Counted from the stretch's first letter, positions 46,060 through 58,313 are shown. The stretch is 64,000 bases of DNA from Hymenopus coronatus (GCA_030762935.1 CM060897.1:113084176-113148175), one strand, 5' to 3'. Program-made: numbers and translations. The notes: a model not told the origin generated them from the letters alone.

Positions 46060-46837
46060 ATGTGTTGCACTTACATGATCCTCTCTACATCTCTGAAGGA
46101 AGTTATTGATAAAATGCATATTCTTCTATTCATTCCATGCTAATCGAGAAAAATATTAGCAGAAATCGTTCTTTTAAGTGGAAGAGAAATAATGGAATAC
46201 ACTAGACTAAGACGACAATAAAATCTGTTTGCCATATGGATGAAATCCGTTTCTATGCATTGCCAGGAGTTGACAAATTAACAAGGAATATCTCAAAAAT
46301 GATCAGATCCACGAAAAACATGTATGTTACATAAATTGTGTGTTTCAACGAGTTCTACATATTTTCTGTGATACGCCTTTGCCTATCTCTTACGGTTTAC
46401 TAGTTACGTAAAATTCAGCAAAATTCATCCACAATAAAGAGGTCTTAATAGGCTTTTCCCAGATAATTCAAGATGTACATTTTATTTACCATGTAAATTT
46501 ATTTAATAAACGGTAGTTTAATCAAAATCGTTAGAGTCATTTTGAGAAAATCAACATTTTCGAAAAATTGTGCATGTAATGGATAGTTTGGTGTGTGTGA
46601 CTTTCCTCAAAATCTTCGTGTCGTATCCTTGGAAGATAATAAGCTTATACACAAAGTTTGGTAATTTACCGACTTTTAGTTTTCAAGTTATGTATTTACA
46701 GGCACACGGACCTTTTTCTAAAATACTTTTTTTGTATGCAGGGGACTCTAAAACGTCTATTTCCAATATCGAATTTTGGGTGCAATACATTAGGTACCTT
46801 TTCTATGCTATATGCATAGTGCGTGTAGAGAATGTAA
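46060..46837 (+). repeat. F1 full-length copy
   Basis: Head ATGTGTTGCACTTACATGAT to TATATGCATAGTGCGTGTAG, AGAATGTAAAAA. The microsatellite is reduced to ACAGGCACACGGACC. Confidence 0.85.
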
Positions 46838-46879
46838 AAATGATCAACACTAGCTGATGAGGATCACGGATTCCGATTA

Positions 46880-47162
46880 ATTCATTCATCTCCGTGGTCT
46901 GATGGTTTTAGGATCCTGACGTGTGTTCAGTTCATTACTGTGTTGAAACACCACTATTTGTTAACGCCCGCATTTACTGCTATAGCACCGCAGGCGATGC
47001 CATTGATTTGACATGGAATGTAGATGGATCACCGGTGAAAAGTGATGGGGAAGAAAACGATTGCCACTTTGTCCACAGCAAATCTCACATCCGTCGCTTG
47101 GGATCGAACCCGGGCCGCCTAGGTGAGAGATGTGTGGTCTAACCAGTCGGCCAGGCCCGCCC
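46880..47162 (-). mobile_element. SINE-F, composite tRNA-like
   Basis: The right end on the minus strand gives GGTTAGACCACAC-like A region and GGGTTCGATCCC as in SINE-E. The left end reads CCGTGGTCTGATGGTTTTAG, a second tRNA-like start on the plus strand. The body includes GGATCACCGGTGAAAAGTG. Confidence 0.65.
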
Positions 47163-47704
47163 TACTACTCTGGTGGGCACTTGTTTTTCCCAATACCATT
47201 TTGAAAGCCAGGATGTGCCAGACACCTAAAACTCCTCATTTTTTGAATGGTAGTTAGGTGCTCTTCCCCATCTTTCGTCTGTGTTGTCAATAAAATAATC
47301 ACTTAACCACTCCATATTTTGTTTATCGAATCGATATACTAATTGCTAGTAGTCAGAATATCTGGGCTGTTTTCTTTCTTTAAACGTATTTCTGCATTAA
47401 AGCAAGACAGCCATCTTGTTTTATTATGAACACTCACTAAACAAGTGAACTCTGGGGAAGGCAGGCAGATTTCTCCTACGAAGCAAATTCTCTTCCTAAG
47501 TTTTTGCATGGCAATCATAGTTATATTCTAAGTGTGCGAGTAGAATCTACTGGAACGATAATGTGCTAAGAGGTAAAGCATTTTGTACGCTTTTTATAAA
47601 TTTTGATCGTAGTATTTCCTCCAAAGCGATATGAAGATAATTCAATACATTTTTATGCATACATATGGCTCAATATATTACGTTTATACGCCATATTAAT
47701 GTTT
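47163..47704. other. Unique stretch
   Basis: No gene or repeat recognised. Confidence 0.3.
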
Positions 47705-48446
47705 ACTTTCTCTAGTACGTCTGTACAACGTACATAGTTTCATCCAAAAATTCGATACCGAGATTTCACCGGAAATACATTTTTGAGAACCCCTGAATCC
47801 ATAAAAAACATGTTTAGAAAAATACTCATGTGTGTATGGGGGGAGGGAGCACCATAACTCAAAAACGAAAAGTACGTTAAATACCAAAAGTGGTATTAAG
47901 TTCAGCATCTTGCAAGGATGCTACTTGATTTTCAAGAAAATCCTCCTACACCCAACTATCCTTTACATGGAACATTTCTTCAAAATGTACAGCTTACAAG
48001 TTAACAACTGATAAAAGTTCTATTTGTCTAAGATATTTTGTTTACACATAAGATGTATGTCTTGTTATTTCCAGGAATATCTTCTATATATATCGTTAAA
48101 CACACAATTTATGACGTAATTTTGTGTGACGTAATTTCTATTGATTTCAATTTTAAACTACTTAAAACTTTTCTCAAACGGAAGTCATCTTTCGTTATAT
48201 CTCTCCTTGGTTTACTGCTGGCAAGCAAAGAGAACCAAATGTTAACTTTTGAAACGGACTAGCTTTTAAAAGTTATGATTTTGTCTAGTGTATTCCCTTA
48301 TTTTCTTCTACATACAAAGAAGCCGATCATGAGATCAATTCTGTTAATATTTATCTTGATTAGCATGATGTAGATAAAAGAACAATATATATAAGTACAG
48401 TTTATTTGTGGAACAGCTAGAGAAAGTCATCTAGAACACATTAGAT
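47705..48446 (-). repeat. F1 copy, internally shortened
   Basis: ACTTTCTCTAGTACGTCTG tail, AATTCGATACCGAGATTTCA, core, head CTAGAGAAAGTCATCTAGAA. GT repeat almost lost. Confidence 0.82.
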
Positions 48447-49190
48447 ATTGATGGCAAGATGGGCTCGGTCCTCAGTGTTGCAGGGTCTGTTCTGACGTAA
48501 GACACCCGCACTTCTGAATGGAGGACGGCATCGGACGAGGAAAGTAACGTTCGAAACAAAGTTTAAAACAGTAGTGAACCGTAACAATGCAGACGGCGTA
48601 CTGATCAGTTTAAGGGAAGTTCCCCTTCTCCACTGGCAAGTTTTTATATAATGCTGCAGGCATGACTGAAATAACATAGAGTAAGACTGTACTAGTCTTC
48701 ACAGACTGAAGTCTCTACATTGTTCTCAAGAACCAAGTAACTAAAACTGCTAGTGCAAACTTCTAAGCCAAGTCACTGAAACGTTGGACTAGGTCCATTC
48801 CTAAGAAGGAAAGAAATGTTTTAAGAATGTTGCGAAAGTGTAGTAAACAATCTGATGTGTTGCGTTTTTATGACTTTGTCTACATCTCTGTAACATCTCT
48901 GGAAATAATGCATTCAGGGTCATGGTTACAATCCTTAGCATGGCTTTCTTCGGAAGGGAAGTAAAGCCGCGGGTCCCGTGTCATAGATTTACAGCACGTA
49001 AAAGAACCTCAAACGTGATAGAGAGGCCTCTGAGCAAAATTAAGCGGTCTTTCAAGGTTCTAATATAGAATGGGATGCTGAGTACCACAGCAGTTAAAGA
49101 GCGTCCATAAATAAAATGCCATTTCATTTTGAAAGTAACTCTCGGAACAAAGTTTAAAACGCATTGAACCGTAACAAAAATCATTTAAGC
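48447..49190 (+). repeat. Duplicated unique block, copy 1, with F1 and SINE-C pieces
   Basis: 48611-48845 (GGGAAGTTCCCCTTCTCCAC ... GTGTAG) recurs at 49680-49885. 48540-48590 (GAAAGTAACGTTCGAAACAA) recurs at 49129-49178. An F1 head fragment lies at 48848-48905. Confidence 0.65.
48920..49140 (+). mobile_element. SINE-C, opposite orientation, head damaged
   Basis: CTTCGGAAGGGAAGTAAAGC, GTGTCATAGATTTACAGCAC and GAACCTCAAACGTGATAG are the complement of SINE-C at 25599. The tRNA-like part is mostly missing. Confidence 0.75.
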
Positions 49191-49369
49191 CTTAATTGCA
49201 TGGTGTTGCATATATGCAAAAATATGACGAATCAAAGCTTGTATTACTTTTAGTGGACTTTTTTTATAATTTCGTATTACACTAACCTTCAAAAATAAAA
49301 TTAGACTAGTTATAGCTGTTTTATATTATAAAATTATTAATATTTTTGCAATAAACTGTGGTGATTTTA
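49191..49369. other. AT-rich stretch
   Basis: Nothing recognised. Confidence 0.3.
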
Positions 49370-49590
49370 ATACCAAAGAGGATAGCCCATGCAACTGCGT
49401 CAAATGTAATCCCATCAGCAAGCAAGCGTGCCACCACACCGGTTAATTTACTTGGGCCCTCCCCATCCATTACCGCAGGCATATTTGACTGCAGTCAATT
49501 GGACTCGAACTTGCGAAGTTCGGCTTTGAATGAATGGTCAGTCCATTAAGTATCGCACTAACGATCACGGCTATTCAAGTCGCTTCAGTT
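49370..49590 (-). mobile_element. Possible tRNA-derived SINE
   Basis: The minus strand has ATCGTTAGTGCGATACTTAA as an A-box-like block and AAGTTCGAGTCC as a B-box-like block about 50 bp apart. Single copy here, so tentative. Confidence 0.4.
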
Positions 49591-49659
49591 GTGGTGCCGG
49601 TAAAAGGGATATAAATGCCGTTTTGCGAATTAGAGGAAGGTCGGCCTATGTAGCAAAAT

Positions 49660-49900
49660 AAATCATACATTTAAGGGATAAGGGAAGTTGCACTTCTCCA
49701 CTGGGAAGTTTACATATAATGCTGCAGGCATGACTGAAATAACATAGAGTAGACTACTAGTTTTTACAGACTCACTCAAGTCTCTACATTGCTCTTAAGA
49801 ACGAAGTAGCTAAAACTTTTAAGTCAAGTCACTGAAACACTGGACAAGGTCCATCTTAAGAAGGAAAGAAATGATTAAAACATGTTGTATTGAAAATGTA
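49660..49900 (+). repeat. Duplicated unique block, copy 2
   Basis: GGGAAGTTGCACTTCTCCAC, TATAATGCTGCAGGCATGAC and AGGTCCATCTTAAGAAGGA repeat the block at 48611-48845, about 1.07 kb away. Confidence 0.8.
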
Positions 49901-49959
49901 GCAATAAACGTGGATTGTTTTGGACCTCATTTCGTAACTGTCAGAGCTTACTACTTTTT

Positions 49960-51129
49960 ACTTTCTCTAGCCCACATGTACAATGTACATAGTGGACAGA
50001 GAAGGTATAGTATTCCACCCAAAAATTCAATACCGGGATTTCACCGGAAATATACGTCAGAGTCAGAATTTCTTTTTTAGAAAAATCTGATATGTTTCAT
50101 TCACATGACTTTCTCTACAGCTCTGTAACAACCTATTTCTAAAAAGCTTATTCTTCTATCTACGACATGATAATCCAGATAAGCGAGATAAACATTAGCA
50201 GAAATTGTCCTTATTACTTGGTTCCTTGTAAGTAGAATGGAAAAATCTAATGTGCTCCATTCACACGATGTGCTCTAGCTGTTCAGTGACAAACCTTTTA
50301 TTCAAAACAATAATCTGTTATCTACATCATGCTAATCAAGATAAACATAAGCAGAATTAGTCTTAGTACTAGCTTCCTTGTAAGTAGAATTGAAACAATA
50401 AAATGCTTAGGCTAAAGCGAAGGTCTCATCCTTTAAAACCCGATCGGTATGTGAAACAATTGAAATACCAATCTCTTTGCTTGCCAGGAGTAAACAAACA
50501 AGAAAGCGAGAAGAAAGACGTCTTCCAGTTCGAGAAACGTTTAAGAGGCTTAACATTGAAATCTATAACCCGGAATATCTCGAAAACAGTTAACTCTAAA
50601 AAAAAAACATGTATATGAGATAAATTGTGTGATGAGATCTGCATTTATTGTGTAGTAAGTTTTTGTATCACTTAGGTTTGCCAGTCAAATAAAACTCATC
50701 CAGAATGAAGAGGTCTTCAGAGGTTCTTCCCAGAAAATCCAAGATATTAATTTCGTTTGTCATAAAAATATCTTAAACATAAGGCATTTTAATCAAAATC
50801 GTTACATCCAATTTTTTAATAAACCAATATTTTCAAAAAATGTTCATTGTAAAGAGTAATTTGGTGTGTGGGGATTTTCTTGAAAATTTTCTTGTCACAT
50901 TCTTCGAAGATACTTAAATACCAAGTTTGGTATTTAACCGTTTTGAGCTATGCCGCCCACAGACACACACACAAGCAGACCACACTCCGGGCCTTTCTCT
51001 AAAAATGCTTTTTTGGATTTAGGGGGTCCCAAAACATGTATTTCCGGTGAATACTCGGTATTGAATTTTTGGATGCATTACAATACCTTCTCTATACACT
51101 ATGTACATAGTAGGTATAGAGAAAGTAAA
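49960..51129 (+). repeat. F1 composite beta-1
   Basis: Three pieces in fixed order: minus F1 tail (49960-50068), plus F1 head fragment (50086-50238), and a full plus F1 (50246-51129, head TCTAATGTGCTCCATTCACA, tail palindrome CTATGTACATAG). The same order and junctions recur at 61494. Confidence 0.8.
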
Positions 51130-51898
51130 AAAGTCTGTGAGTGGATGTGTGCGTGTGTGTATGTGTGCGTGACTGTGTGTCTGTGCGTGTGTCTGTGGAC
51201 AGCATAGCTCAAAAACGAAAATATGTTTTAAAACCAAACTTGGTATTTAAGTTTTATATCTTCCCAGCATGCGACACGGAGATTCTCAAGAAAATTCCCC
51301 CACCCGAACTATCCTTTACATGGACAAATTTTCAAACATTCTGATTTTCTCAAAAATGGCTCTAGCAACTTTGAATAAAATATCGTATACTAAAGCTGTT
51401 TACATGACAAATAAACTATATTTGAGCATTCTGGGAATAGCCTCCAGAGATTACTTTATTCAGGATGAATTTACGGAACTTTGCTTAACTGGTAAACTGT
51501 AAGAGGTAGACAAAAGCTAACGTAAAAGAAAATGTAGAGCTCGTTAAAACACACTTTATGCTATATGCATTTTTTTCGTGGAGTTGATCGCTTTTGAGAT
51601 ATTATTTGTTATTGATTTCAGATTTTCTTATACTTTTCTCATACGGGAATTTGTCAACTCCTGCCCATACAAAAAAAAAAAAAAATAACTTCAGTCCCAT
51701 AGCAACCAGCTTTTGAGTATCACTTTAACCTATGGTACTCCCTTATATCCTTTCTAATTATATGGAAGCAAGTAATAAGACTATTTCTGCTAATTTTTCT
51801 CGATTAGCATGAAATAAATAAAAGATAAGCTTATTAACAATAATAATTTATAGAGATATAGAGAAAGTCATGTGAATGGAACACATCAGATTTTTTGT
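51130..51898 (-). repeat. F1 copy lacking tail
   Basis: Starts in the GT repeat (GTCTGTGAGTGGATGTGTGC), then core, then head GTGAATGGAACACATCAGA. Confidence 0.85.
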
Positions 51899-52262
51899 GA
51901 CGTTATCCGTTTTATGATATTACTTGTTTGTGGTTTATATTTACGAATACTTATGCTGTTGTATAAATCATCATTCGCTTTTACTTTTGTTCATCCTGAT
52001 TGTACAAATAGAACGGAATTTCAATGTATTCACATAGCGACTAGCTATTAAAAGTGTTGAATATAGCTTTAGCCCAATGCATTCCTATATTCCCCTTGTA
52101 CCTACAAGAAAACATGTTGTAAACCATTTCTGATAATGCTTATCTCACTTGGCATGAAATGGCTTATAGCAGTAAGCTTATCTCGCTTGGCTTATAGCAG
52201 TAAGCCTTTGTAGTAATAGTTTGTTGCAGAGTGGTAGAGAAAGGCATACGAATGTATCATAC
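51899..52262 (-). repeat. F1 head half with small internal duplication
   Basis: TTCACATAGCGACTAGC through TTGTTGCAGAGTGGTAGAG to GGCATACGAATGTATCATAC. GGCTTATAGCAGTAAGC is tandemly repeated at about 52161 and 52186. Confidence 0.75.
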
Positions 52263-52384
52263 CGGTTTCTTAATGTAGATAATACAACATCGTTGTTATC
52301 CTAATTATATATTTAAAAGAAATGGACTTTATGAATAATATTTTCAGCGGTTCTAGCTCACTAGTGACGTATAAAGGGGACATT

Positions 52385-52670
52385 TTTAATTTCTCTACTG
52401 AGTACATGCAGAGAAGGCATGGCATCCACACCAGTGTGTATCTGTGAACAACATAAATAACTAAAAATGTAACGTTTGTTAAATATAAAACTTTATAATG
52501 AAGTTCAGCATCTTCGAAGACTGCGACGAAGATTTTCAAGTAAATCTATCCACCCCAAACGTGGAAAAAATTGAATTTTATGGGAATAAGCCCTGAAGTC
52601 TTTTACTTCTTCATTCTGAATGACTTTTGCATAACAGGTAAATCGTAAGAGATAGACAACTTACTATACA
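52385..52670 (-). repeat. F1 core fragment
   Basis: TTTCTCTACTGAGTACATGC, GTATCTGTGAACAACATAAA, GCATCTTCGAAGAC and GTAAGAGATAGACAACTTAC. Confidence 0.7.
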
Positions 52671-52840
52671 AAAAATCTGACGTGTTCCATTCTCATAACT
52701 TTCTCTAGCTAACAACCTATTCTTAAAACTATTATTCTGTTTTCTACTTCATGCTAATCGAGAAAAATATTAGTAGAATTGCTCTTATTACTTGATTCCT
52801 TGTAAGAACAAGGAAAATAAGGGAATACATTGGGCTAAAC

Positions 52841-54354
52841 CAGGTATCCCCAAATCGAGTCAAGGTCGCTTGAGGGCGCGCGGGGCTGAACATTACACTC
52901 ACTGCGGGCCGCACAGCTATACAGTATATCCGTGCTGTGGTGGTGTAAACGCTACATATTAGTACTTACGTTGGCTGGTACATCCGGTCGTCCACTCCTA
53001 TGATGTTTCGAGCAGAATGGTAAGAAAACTTTCTGTTTATGGAAGAAAATGACGCGGCAAAATGTTTAGTGTGTTAAAAATTTCAAAACAAAATAACTAA
53101 ATATAATTTGCAACGGCATTATTCACTATGTCACGCACACGATTATGATAAATACAAAGACACCGAACGTACGTGTGTTGTTGCAGATCTGAAACGTAAA
53201 ATGAACAAGTAAGATGAAAATATTCACGCTAGTATTGTTAGAGTGAGTTACAAGATAGCGTCTTGTAATGCCAGGAACATGCGATCCTTCAGTGGAGGAG
53301 AGATGGTAAAACAATATTTAATTGATGCAGCTGAAGAAAAGATCCCAGAGTATTATCAATCAGTCAGTTTATCCGCCTCCATTATAACACGTCTTATGGA
53401 GGACCTTGCAGATGATATTCGGAGTCAGTTGTCTGAGAGTACTACAACATTCATTGTGTTGATGAGAGCAATGATATAACCGACACTGCACATCTTGTCA
53501 TCTACATCAATGTGTAGAAACCTTGGACTTTGATGAATATATAAGATACTGCGACAATTGCGCGAAGAATTCGAAAATAGATTCCAGGACATTATACCAC
53601 TTCAGAAACAATTTAAGTTATTTGCAACACCATTTTCAGTGAATATCCTCGATAGTTCTGTTGAACTGTAGTTGGAAGTAATAGATATGCAAAATGATGG
53701 TGAGTTAAAAGAAAAATATGAAAATAGAAAAAAATGTCTAAACCATTTCTACACCTCTGTAAGACGCGAAAGATTCCTAAACTCACATTATGACATGTTC
53801 GGGACAACCTATGTTTGCGAATCACTGTTTTACTTGATGAAGTACACAAAGTCACGTCACAGAAACTAATTAAGTGATGCACACTTGAAAGCATGTTTGG
53901 GTAGCTCGCATTGAGCAGCTCGTTGAAAACATACAACTGCAAACATCACGGCGATTGTCTGATGCACAATAAAGAGTAGCTTTCATAGAGACATTATTTG
54001 AAGAATATTATGTTTATTTGTAGTGTTTACTTCATTGAATTGCATAGTACCAACAAGAAGAAAGATCTATGTCATATTACATTATTTATTTAGTTTGTTA
54101 GTTTTATACGAGTGTTTGTATTTCATTAATTGGATTTCCTGCCAATTAGATTTTATTTTGTATTATATTAATTATCAGTATTAAAGTATATAAAATATTG
54201 TTATCATTATTATGTGATTGACAGTGAAAGTGGAAGTTAATTTACACAATCGTAGTTCCGCCACTGCAGCATCTCCATTTCATACCCGCAACTGGACGGT
54301 CAGGGCTTGAGGGCTTTTACTGCAGCCCGAGCGTGCGGTCTGTTGGGGACGCTG
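52841..54354 (+). mobile_element. hAT element, decayed
   Basis: Ends CAGGTATCCCCAAA and inverted CAGCGTCCCCAACA fit the hAT consensus. Flanking 8-bp duplications GGCTAAAC / GGCTAAGC differ by one base and are both part of the F1 motif CTAGGCTAAAGCGATAG, which fixes the insertion site. Confidence 0.9.
53236..53950 (+). pseudogene. hAT transposase relic (GTF2IRD2/ZBED5-like)
   Basis: Plus-strand frames: SYKIASCNARNMRSFSGGEM and VKQYLIDAAEEKIPEY (53243-53479), then in another frame CVDESNDITDTAHLVIYI with the first catalytic Asp, FENRFQDIIPLQKQF and FATPFSV. The C-terminal dimerisation part MFGTTYVCESLFYLMKYTKS is at 53798-53857. The order matches the hAT transposases related to vertebrate GTF2IRD2/ZBED5 proteins. 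Long parts of the N-terminus and middle are missing, with several frameshifts and stops. Confidence 0.85.
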
Positions 54355-54812
54355 GGCTAAGCGATACTTAATTATGTAAAACAATTCAGATTCGGGTTGC
54401 TTTGCATAGTCCCGTTTGAGGAAATTTACTTTAAAATTGTAACCAATAATAAGGAATATCTCGAAAACTGTCAAATCTACAAGAAAAGTCATATGACATA
54501 AATTATGTGTTTCAACAAGATCTATATTGTTTGTGATGTAAGTCTTTGTCAATATCTTATGGTTTAACCGTTATGCAAAGTTATACAAAAATTGTCCTGG
54601 ATAAACATGCTTTAGAGGCTATTCCCAGAAAAAAATGGACTCTCCGTTTTTGAGCTATGCTGTCCACAGACACACGAGACCTTTTCCTAAAAATGCTAGG
54701 GCACCTCTAAATGTATATTTCCGGTGAAATCTCGACATTGAAATTTTGGATGGAATATAATACCTTCTCTAGCTACTATGTACATTGCAAGTACATAAGT
54801 ACTAAAGAAATT

Positions 54813-55064
54813 TAAAAAAAATAAAAAAAAAAATAAAAAGATAAACACAGTGATAAATTGACTCTGACAAACAGAACTAATTTGATCTGGCTTCGTGCAC
54901 ATTAGACAGGAAATTGCCCATGTTTTGCCGGTTCCTCTGGCCAGCTAGTAAATCCCAGCATGTAATCTCCTTCTAGCCGGAATTTGACATTTTCATTTTA
55001 GTTTAAATTTTTACTGGTTCGCTCCACCATATTTTGCCAAAATTATACTCAGTCTTCATCTTGA
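54813..55064. other. Unique stretch
   Basis: A-rich start (54806-54840), otherwise unassigned. Confidence 0.3.
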
Positions 55065-56600
55065 ACTGTTTGTCTATCCCTTTCCACAAGTTGTTCGTCA
55101 GATATTGTTATCTCTACTGACAATTATGGGATACAGAAAATCTCCCAAACGTCTTCATAATGAAGTATATGACGAAACTCGCTGAGATCTTGAGTGAAAA
55201 GTTCGATTTATACATTCCTTCCGCTCTTCGGCGGGCCACTATGGGAGAAGTTCTTCGGTCTAGCTGGAAATTTGCCAATGAACAGATCATTCTTAAGAGT
55301 ACAGCAAAGTTTCGTTTAGTTACCGCCAAGGGTGGGCAAATATGGGCTTTCTTTCGGCTTGCAAAACATTGTAGGATTGAATATGTTTTGGGTAAGTCTA
55401 AACTCTTATTACTTTGAAATACCACTTGCTAGTCGGGACGATCAGGTGTTTGTTTAATCGCAAAGTTTAATTTTCAAATTGAAGTCAATGCCTGTAATTT
55501 ATAAATGTAACAAATGTAAAACTTATTCTAGGCAAAATGTATTAATAGTAATATAGTTTTACCTTTGTAAAAATAAAAGATAAGCTTGTTTAAAAATCTA
55601 AAGTTAGTACATTCTGAAACTTTGCCAGCGTTTCTTGCAGTTTCCTGAAATATTTCTCCCTAGGCTCTGTATGAAACTTGAGCATTTTTTCTTTTTTACT
55701 CCACTCTGTACATAGTATATAGAGAAGGAATTTAATGCACCGAAAAACTAGATACCGAGATTTCACCGGGAATATATGCTTTGAGATCCTTTTAGAAAAA
55801 TATCCGTGTGGCTGGGAGAGCAGAGCTCAAAAACTAAAAGATCGTTAAATACTAAACTTAATATTTAAGTTTATTATCTTACAAGGATGTGACACGAAGA
55901 TTTTCAAGAAAATGCCCCAACCTCAAACTACCATTTACAAGGAAAATGCTTTGAGTTTTCTTCTCAAAAATGGCTCTAACGATTTTGATTAAAATACGTA
56001 TATTAAAGCTATTCGCAAAACAAATAAAATGCATATTTTGAATTTTCTGGGGATAGCATCTGAAGAACACTTTATTCTTGTTGATTTTTTAATTTCGCAT
56101 AACGGTTAAATCAAAAGAGATAGACAGAACTTGCAACACAAAGAATGTAAATCTTATTGAAATACACAGTTTATGTCATATGCAGTTTTGTTCTTGAGTT
56201 GACCGTTATTGGTTTCAATTTTAAAATATACCTTTCTTAGATAGGAAGCGTCCGTCTTTTTTTTTTTTTTTTTTTTCTTTTTTTTTTTCTTCTTTTTCTT
56301 TGCTCTACTCCTGGCCAAGCAAAGAAACCAATTTCAATGACAATCGCATAACAATAGATTTTAAAACATTTGACTATCGCTTCGGTACAGCGCATTCCTT
56401 TAGTTTCGTTCCACATATAAGTATATTGTGCTAATGCTTATCCCGATTAGCATGGTGCAGCAAGAAGAATAACCATTTGTAAAAGATTTGTTTGTAAAAC
56501 AATTAGAGAAAGTCTTGTGAGTGTAACACATCAGAATTATTTTTACTAGTCACTCTGGATTTTTTTGTACCTTAGTTATTTGCCTAAGATAACGGCAGTA
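55065..56600 (+). repeat. Repeat C, copy 2, interrupted by F1
   Basis: 55065-55697 matches 34608-35235 (ACTGTTTGTCTA, GCTCTTCGGCGGGCC, ATGGGCTTTCTTTCGGCTTG, TTTCTCCCTAGGC). After the F1 it resumes with TTTGTACCTTAGTTATTTGC (56556 on). The 85-codon frame at 55160-55417 is not kept in copy 1, so it is probably not a gene. Confidence 0.75.
55698..56535 (-). repeat. F1 full-length copy inside repeat C
   Basis: ACTCCACTCTGTACATAGTA to GTGAGTGTAACACATCAGA, with T-rich DNA on both sides; a pyrimidine run lies at 56256-56305. Confidence 0.85.
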
Positions 56601-56760
56601 CATATACTCCAAACCACAGAATGGGCAAATACTTCTATCAGAATTGTCTGTCATTTTGTGTGTCCTCCAACCTCTCCACCAAAAACATGCCATTCCTGGT
56701 TTTTCACTTCTTCCTAAGTAAAGTATATGTGCCTCTTTCCCCATTCCGTTTTATTACGTT
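56550..56760 (-). pseudogene. LINE ORF2 C-terminal zinc-motif relic
   Basis: The minus frame reads EKPGMACFWWRGWRTHKMTD and SICPFCGLEYMYCRYL, parallel to GLAWIRLGAWR...CPICEEEE at 23340-23450, so it is a related LINE. Its His/Cys pair is degraded. Confidence 0.6.
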
Positions 56761-57200
56761 TGCTATAGTTAGAGAGGGTTTAAATTTGTAAGCACAAACA
56801 AGGCTGTGAAATAATTATTTATCCAAACGCGAAAGCCTGTTATTTAACGGAATGGCATGTTATTACCTTTGAGGTAATGTGGGGAGCACATTGCGCTATA
56901 TTTCAGGAATAACACATATTATGAATGGCAATAAACGTCTGCATAACAAACAGGTTCAAAAAGGTTTCGCATATCGTAATATCCTCTCTGTCAACAGCTG
57001 CGGGTTGCGTTACTGTTTATGTGTTGCGTTGCGTTGCATGCGAAAGGTGATTAACAAGCTGAAACGATTTTACGAGGCCAAAGCCACAGACAGGTATTCA
57101 AGTTGAATGGCCCCAGAGCTCTCCTAGCGAGGGTAACATGATTAGTGTAATATCTATATTAATATTAACAACAGAGTACATAGCTATGGGTATCTAGGTA
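56761..57200. other. Unique stretch with a 75-codon frame
   Basis: 56879-57106 is open on the plus strand; no family recognised and no support from context. Confidence 0.3.
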
Positions 57201-57204
57201 TTTA

Positions 57205-58313
57205 TTTTCTCTATACGTACTATGTACACAGTGTATAGAGAAGGTACCTATTGCATTCCATTCGATACTGAGATTTCACCGGAAATAAACGTTTTAGGAT
57301 GCGTTGTACCCAAAAAATGCATTTTTAGAAAAAGGTCCACGTGTGTCCATGTGCCGTGCGTCTGTGAACACGATACCTCAAAAACGAAAAGTCGGCATAA
57401 TACTAATCTTAGATAAAAGTTTAGGACGTGACACGAAGATTTTGAGGAAACTCACCCTAAACTACCCTTTACATGGAAAAAATTTGGATTTTTTTCTCAA
57501 AATGGCTCTAACGATTTTGATTAAAATACCGTAAAAATGAAATGGAGTTTTATATATGGACGCCCTTTAACTGCTGTGGCTCTCAGCGTCCCATTCTATA
57601 CTGGACTTGAAAGACCAATTTGCTCAGAGGCCTCTTTTATCAGGCTTGAGGTTTTTTTATGTGCCATAAATCTATGGCACGGGACCAACGGCTTTACTTT
57701 CCTTCCGAAGGAAGCCATGCTAAGGTTTTTTACGACCAAAAAAATCCACAGGGCTGGGTTTGAGCACGCTTCCTTGTGTATATGAAGTTAGCATGGTAAC
57801 CATTACAACACGGAGAGTGACTAATATACTGTATATTAAAGCTATTCACAACACAAATAAAGTGTATATTTTGAATTTTCTGGGAATAGCGGCTGAAGAC
57901 CTCTTCATTCTGAATGACTTTTGCTGGATTTTGTATAACTAGTAAACCATGAGAGATAGACATAAACTTACTGTACAAAAAGTGTAGATTTCGTTGAAAC
58001 ACACAATTTAGGTCATATACATTTTTGCCGTGGAGTTGACCATTTTTTTAGATATTCCTGTTTTTGGTTTCGATTTGAAAATACTTAAATGCAATGCAAT
58101 GCAAAGAAACGCATTTTATTAAAATGGCAACCAGCTTTTAAAAGATTTGACTGTCGCTTTAGCCTAGTGTATTCCATTATTTCCCTTCTACTTACAAGAA
58201 AGCATTTCTAATTTTATCTCGATTAGTATAAAGTAGATAGAAGAATCATCTTTTTAGCAATAATTTGTTTCTGAGATGTAGAGAAATTCATGTGAATGGA
58301 GCACATCAGATGT
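57205..58313 (-). repeat. F1 full-length copy with SINE-C inside
   Basis: CTCTATACGTACTATGTACA palindrome at the left, GTGTGTCCATGTGCCGTG repeat, head ATGTGAATGGAGCACATCAG. SINE-C occupies 57540-57823 in the AAAATACCGTA motif. Confidence 0.88.
57540..57823 (-). mobile_element. SINE-C, tRNA-derived
   Basis: CGTGTTGTAATGGTTACCAT on the minus strand is the A-box region; box B is mutated to GCTCAAACCC. The body has GGGACCAACGGCTTTACTTT. Imperfect duplication AATACCGTA / AATATACTGTA. Confidence 0.85.

Larger units (their letters stand above)
52671..54812 (+). repeat. F1 copy split by a hAT element
   Basis: Pieces 52671-52840 (head TCTGACGTGTTCCATTCTCA to GGGCTAAAC) and 54355-54812 (GGCTAAGCGATACTTAA to CTACTATGTACATTGC). 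The hAT lies between, and the microsatellite part is shortened. Confidence 0.88.

Noticed and set aside
55160..55417. 85-codon frame in repeat C as repeat-encoded protein
   Set aside because: The corresponding part of copy 1 (34700-34930) has stops and frameshifts, with no evidence of frame conservation.
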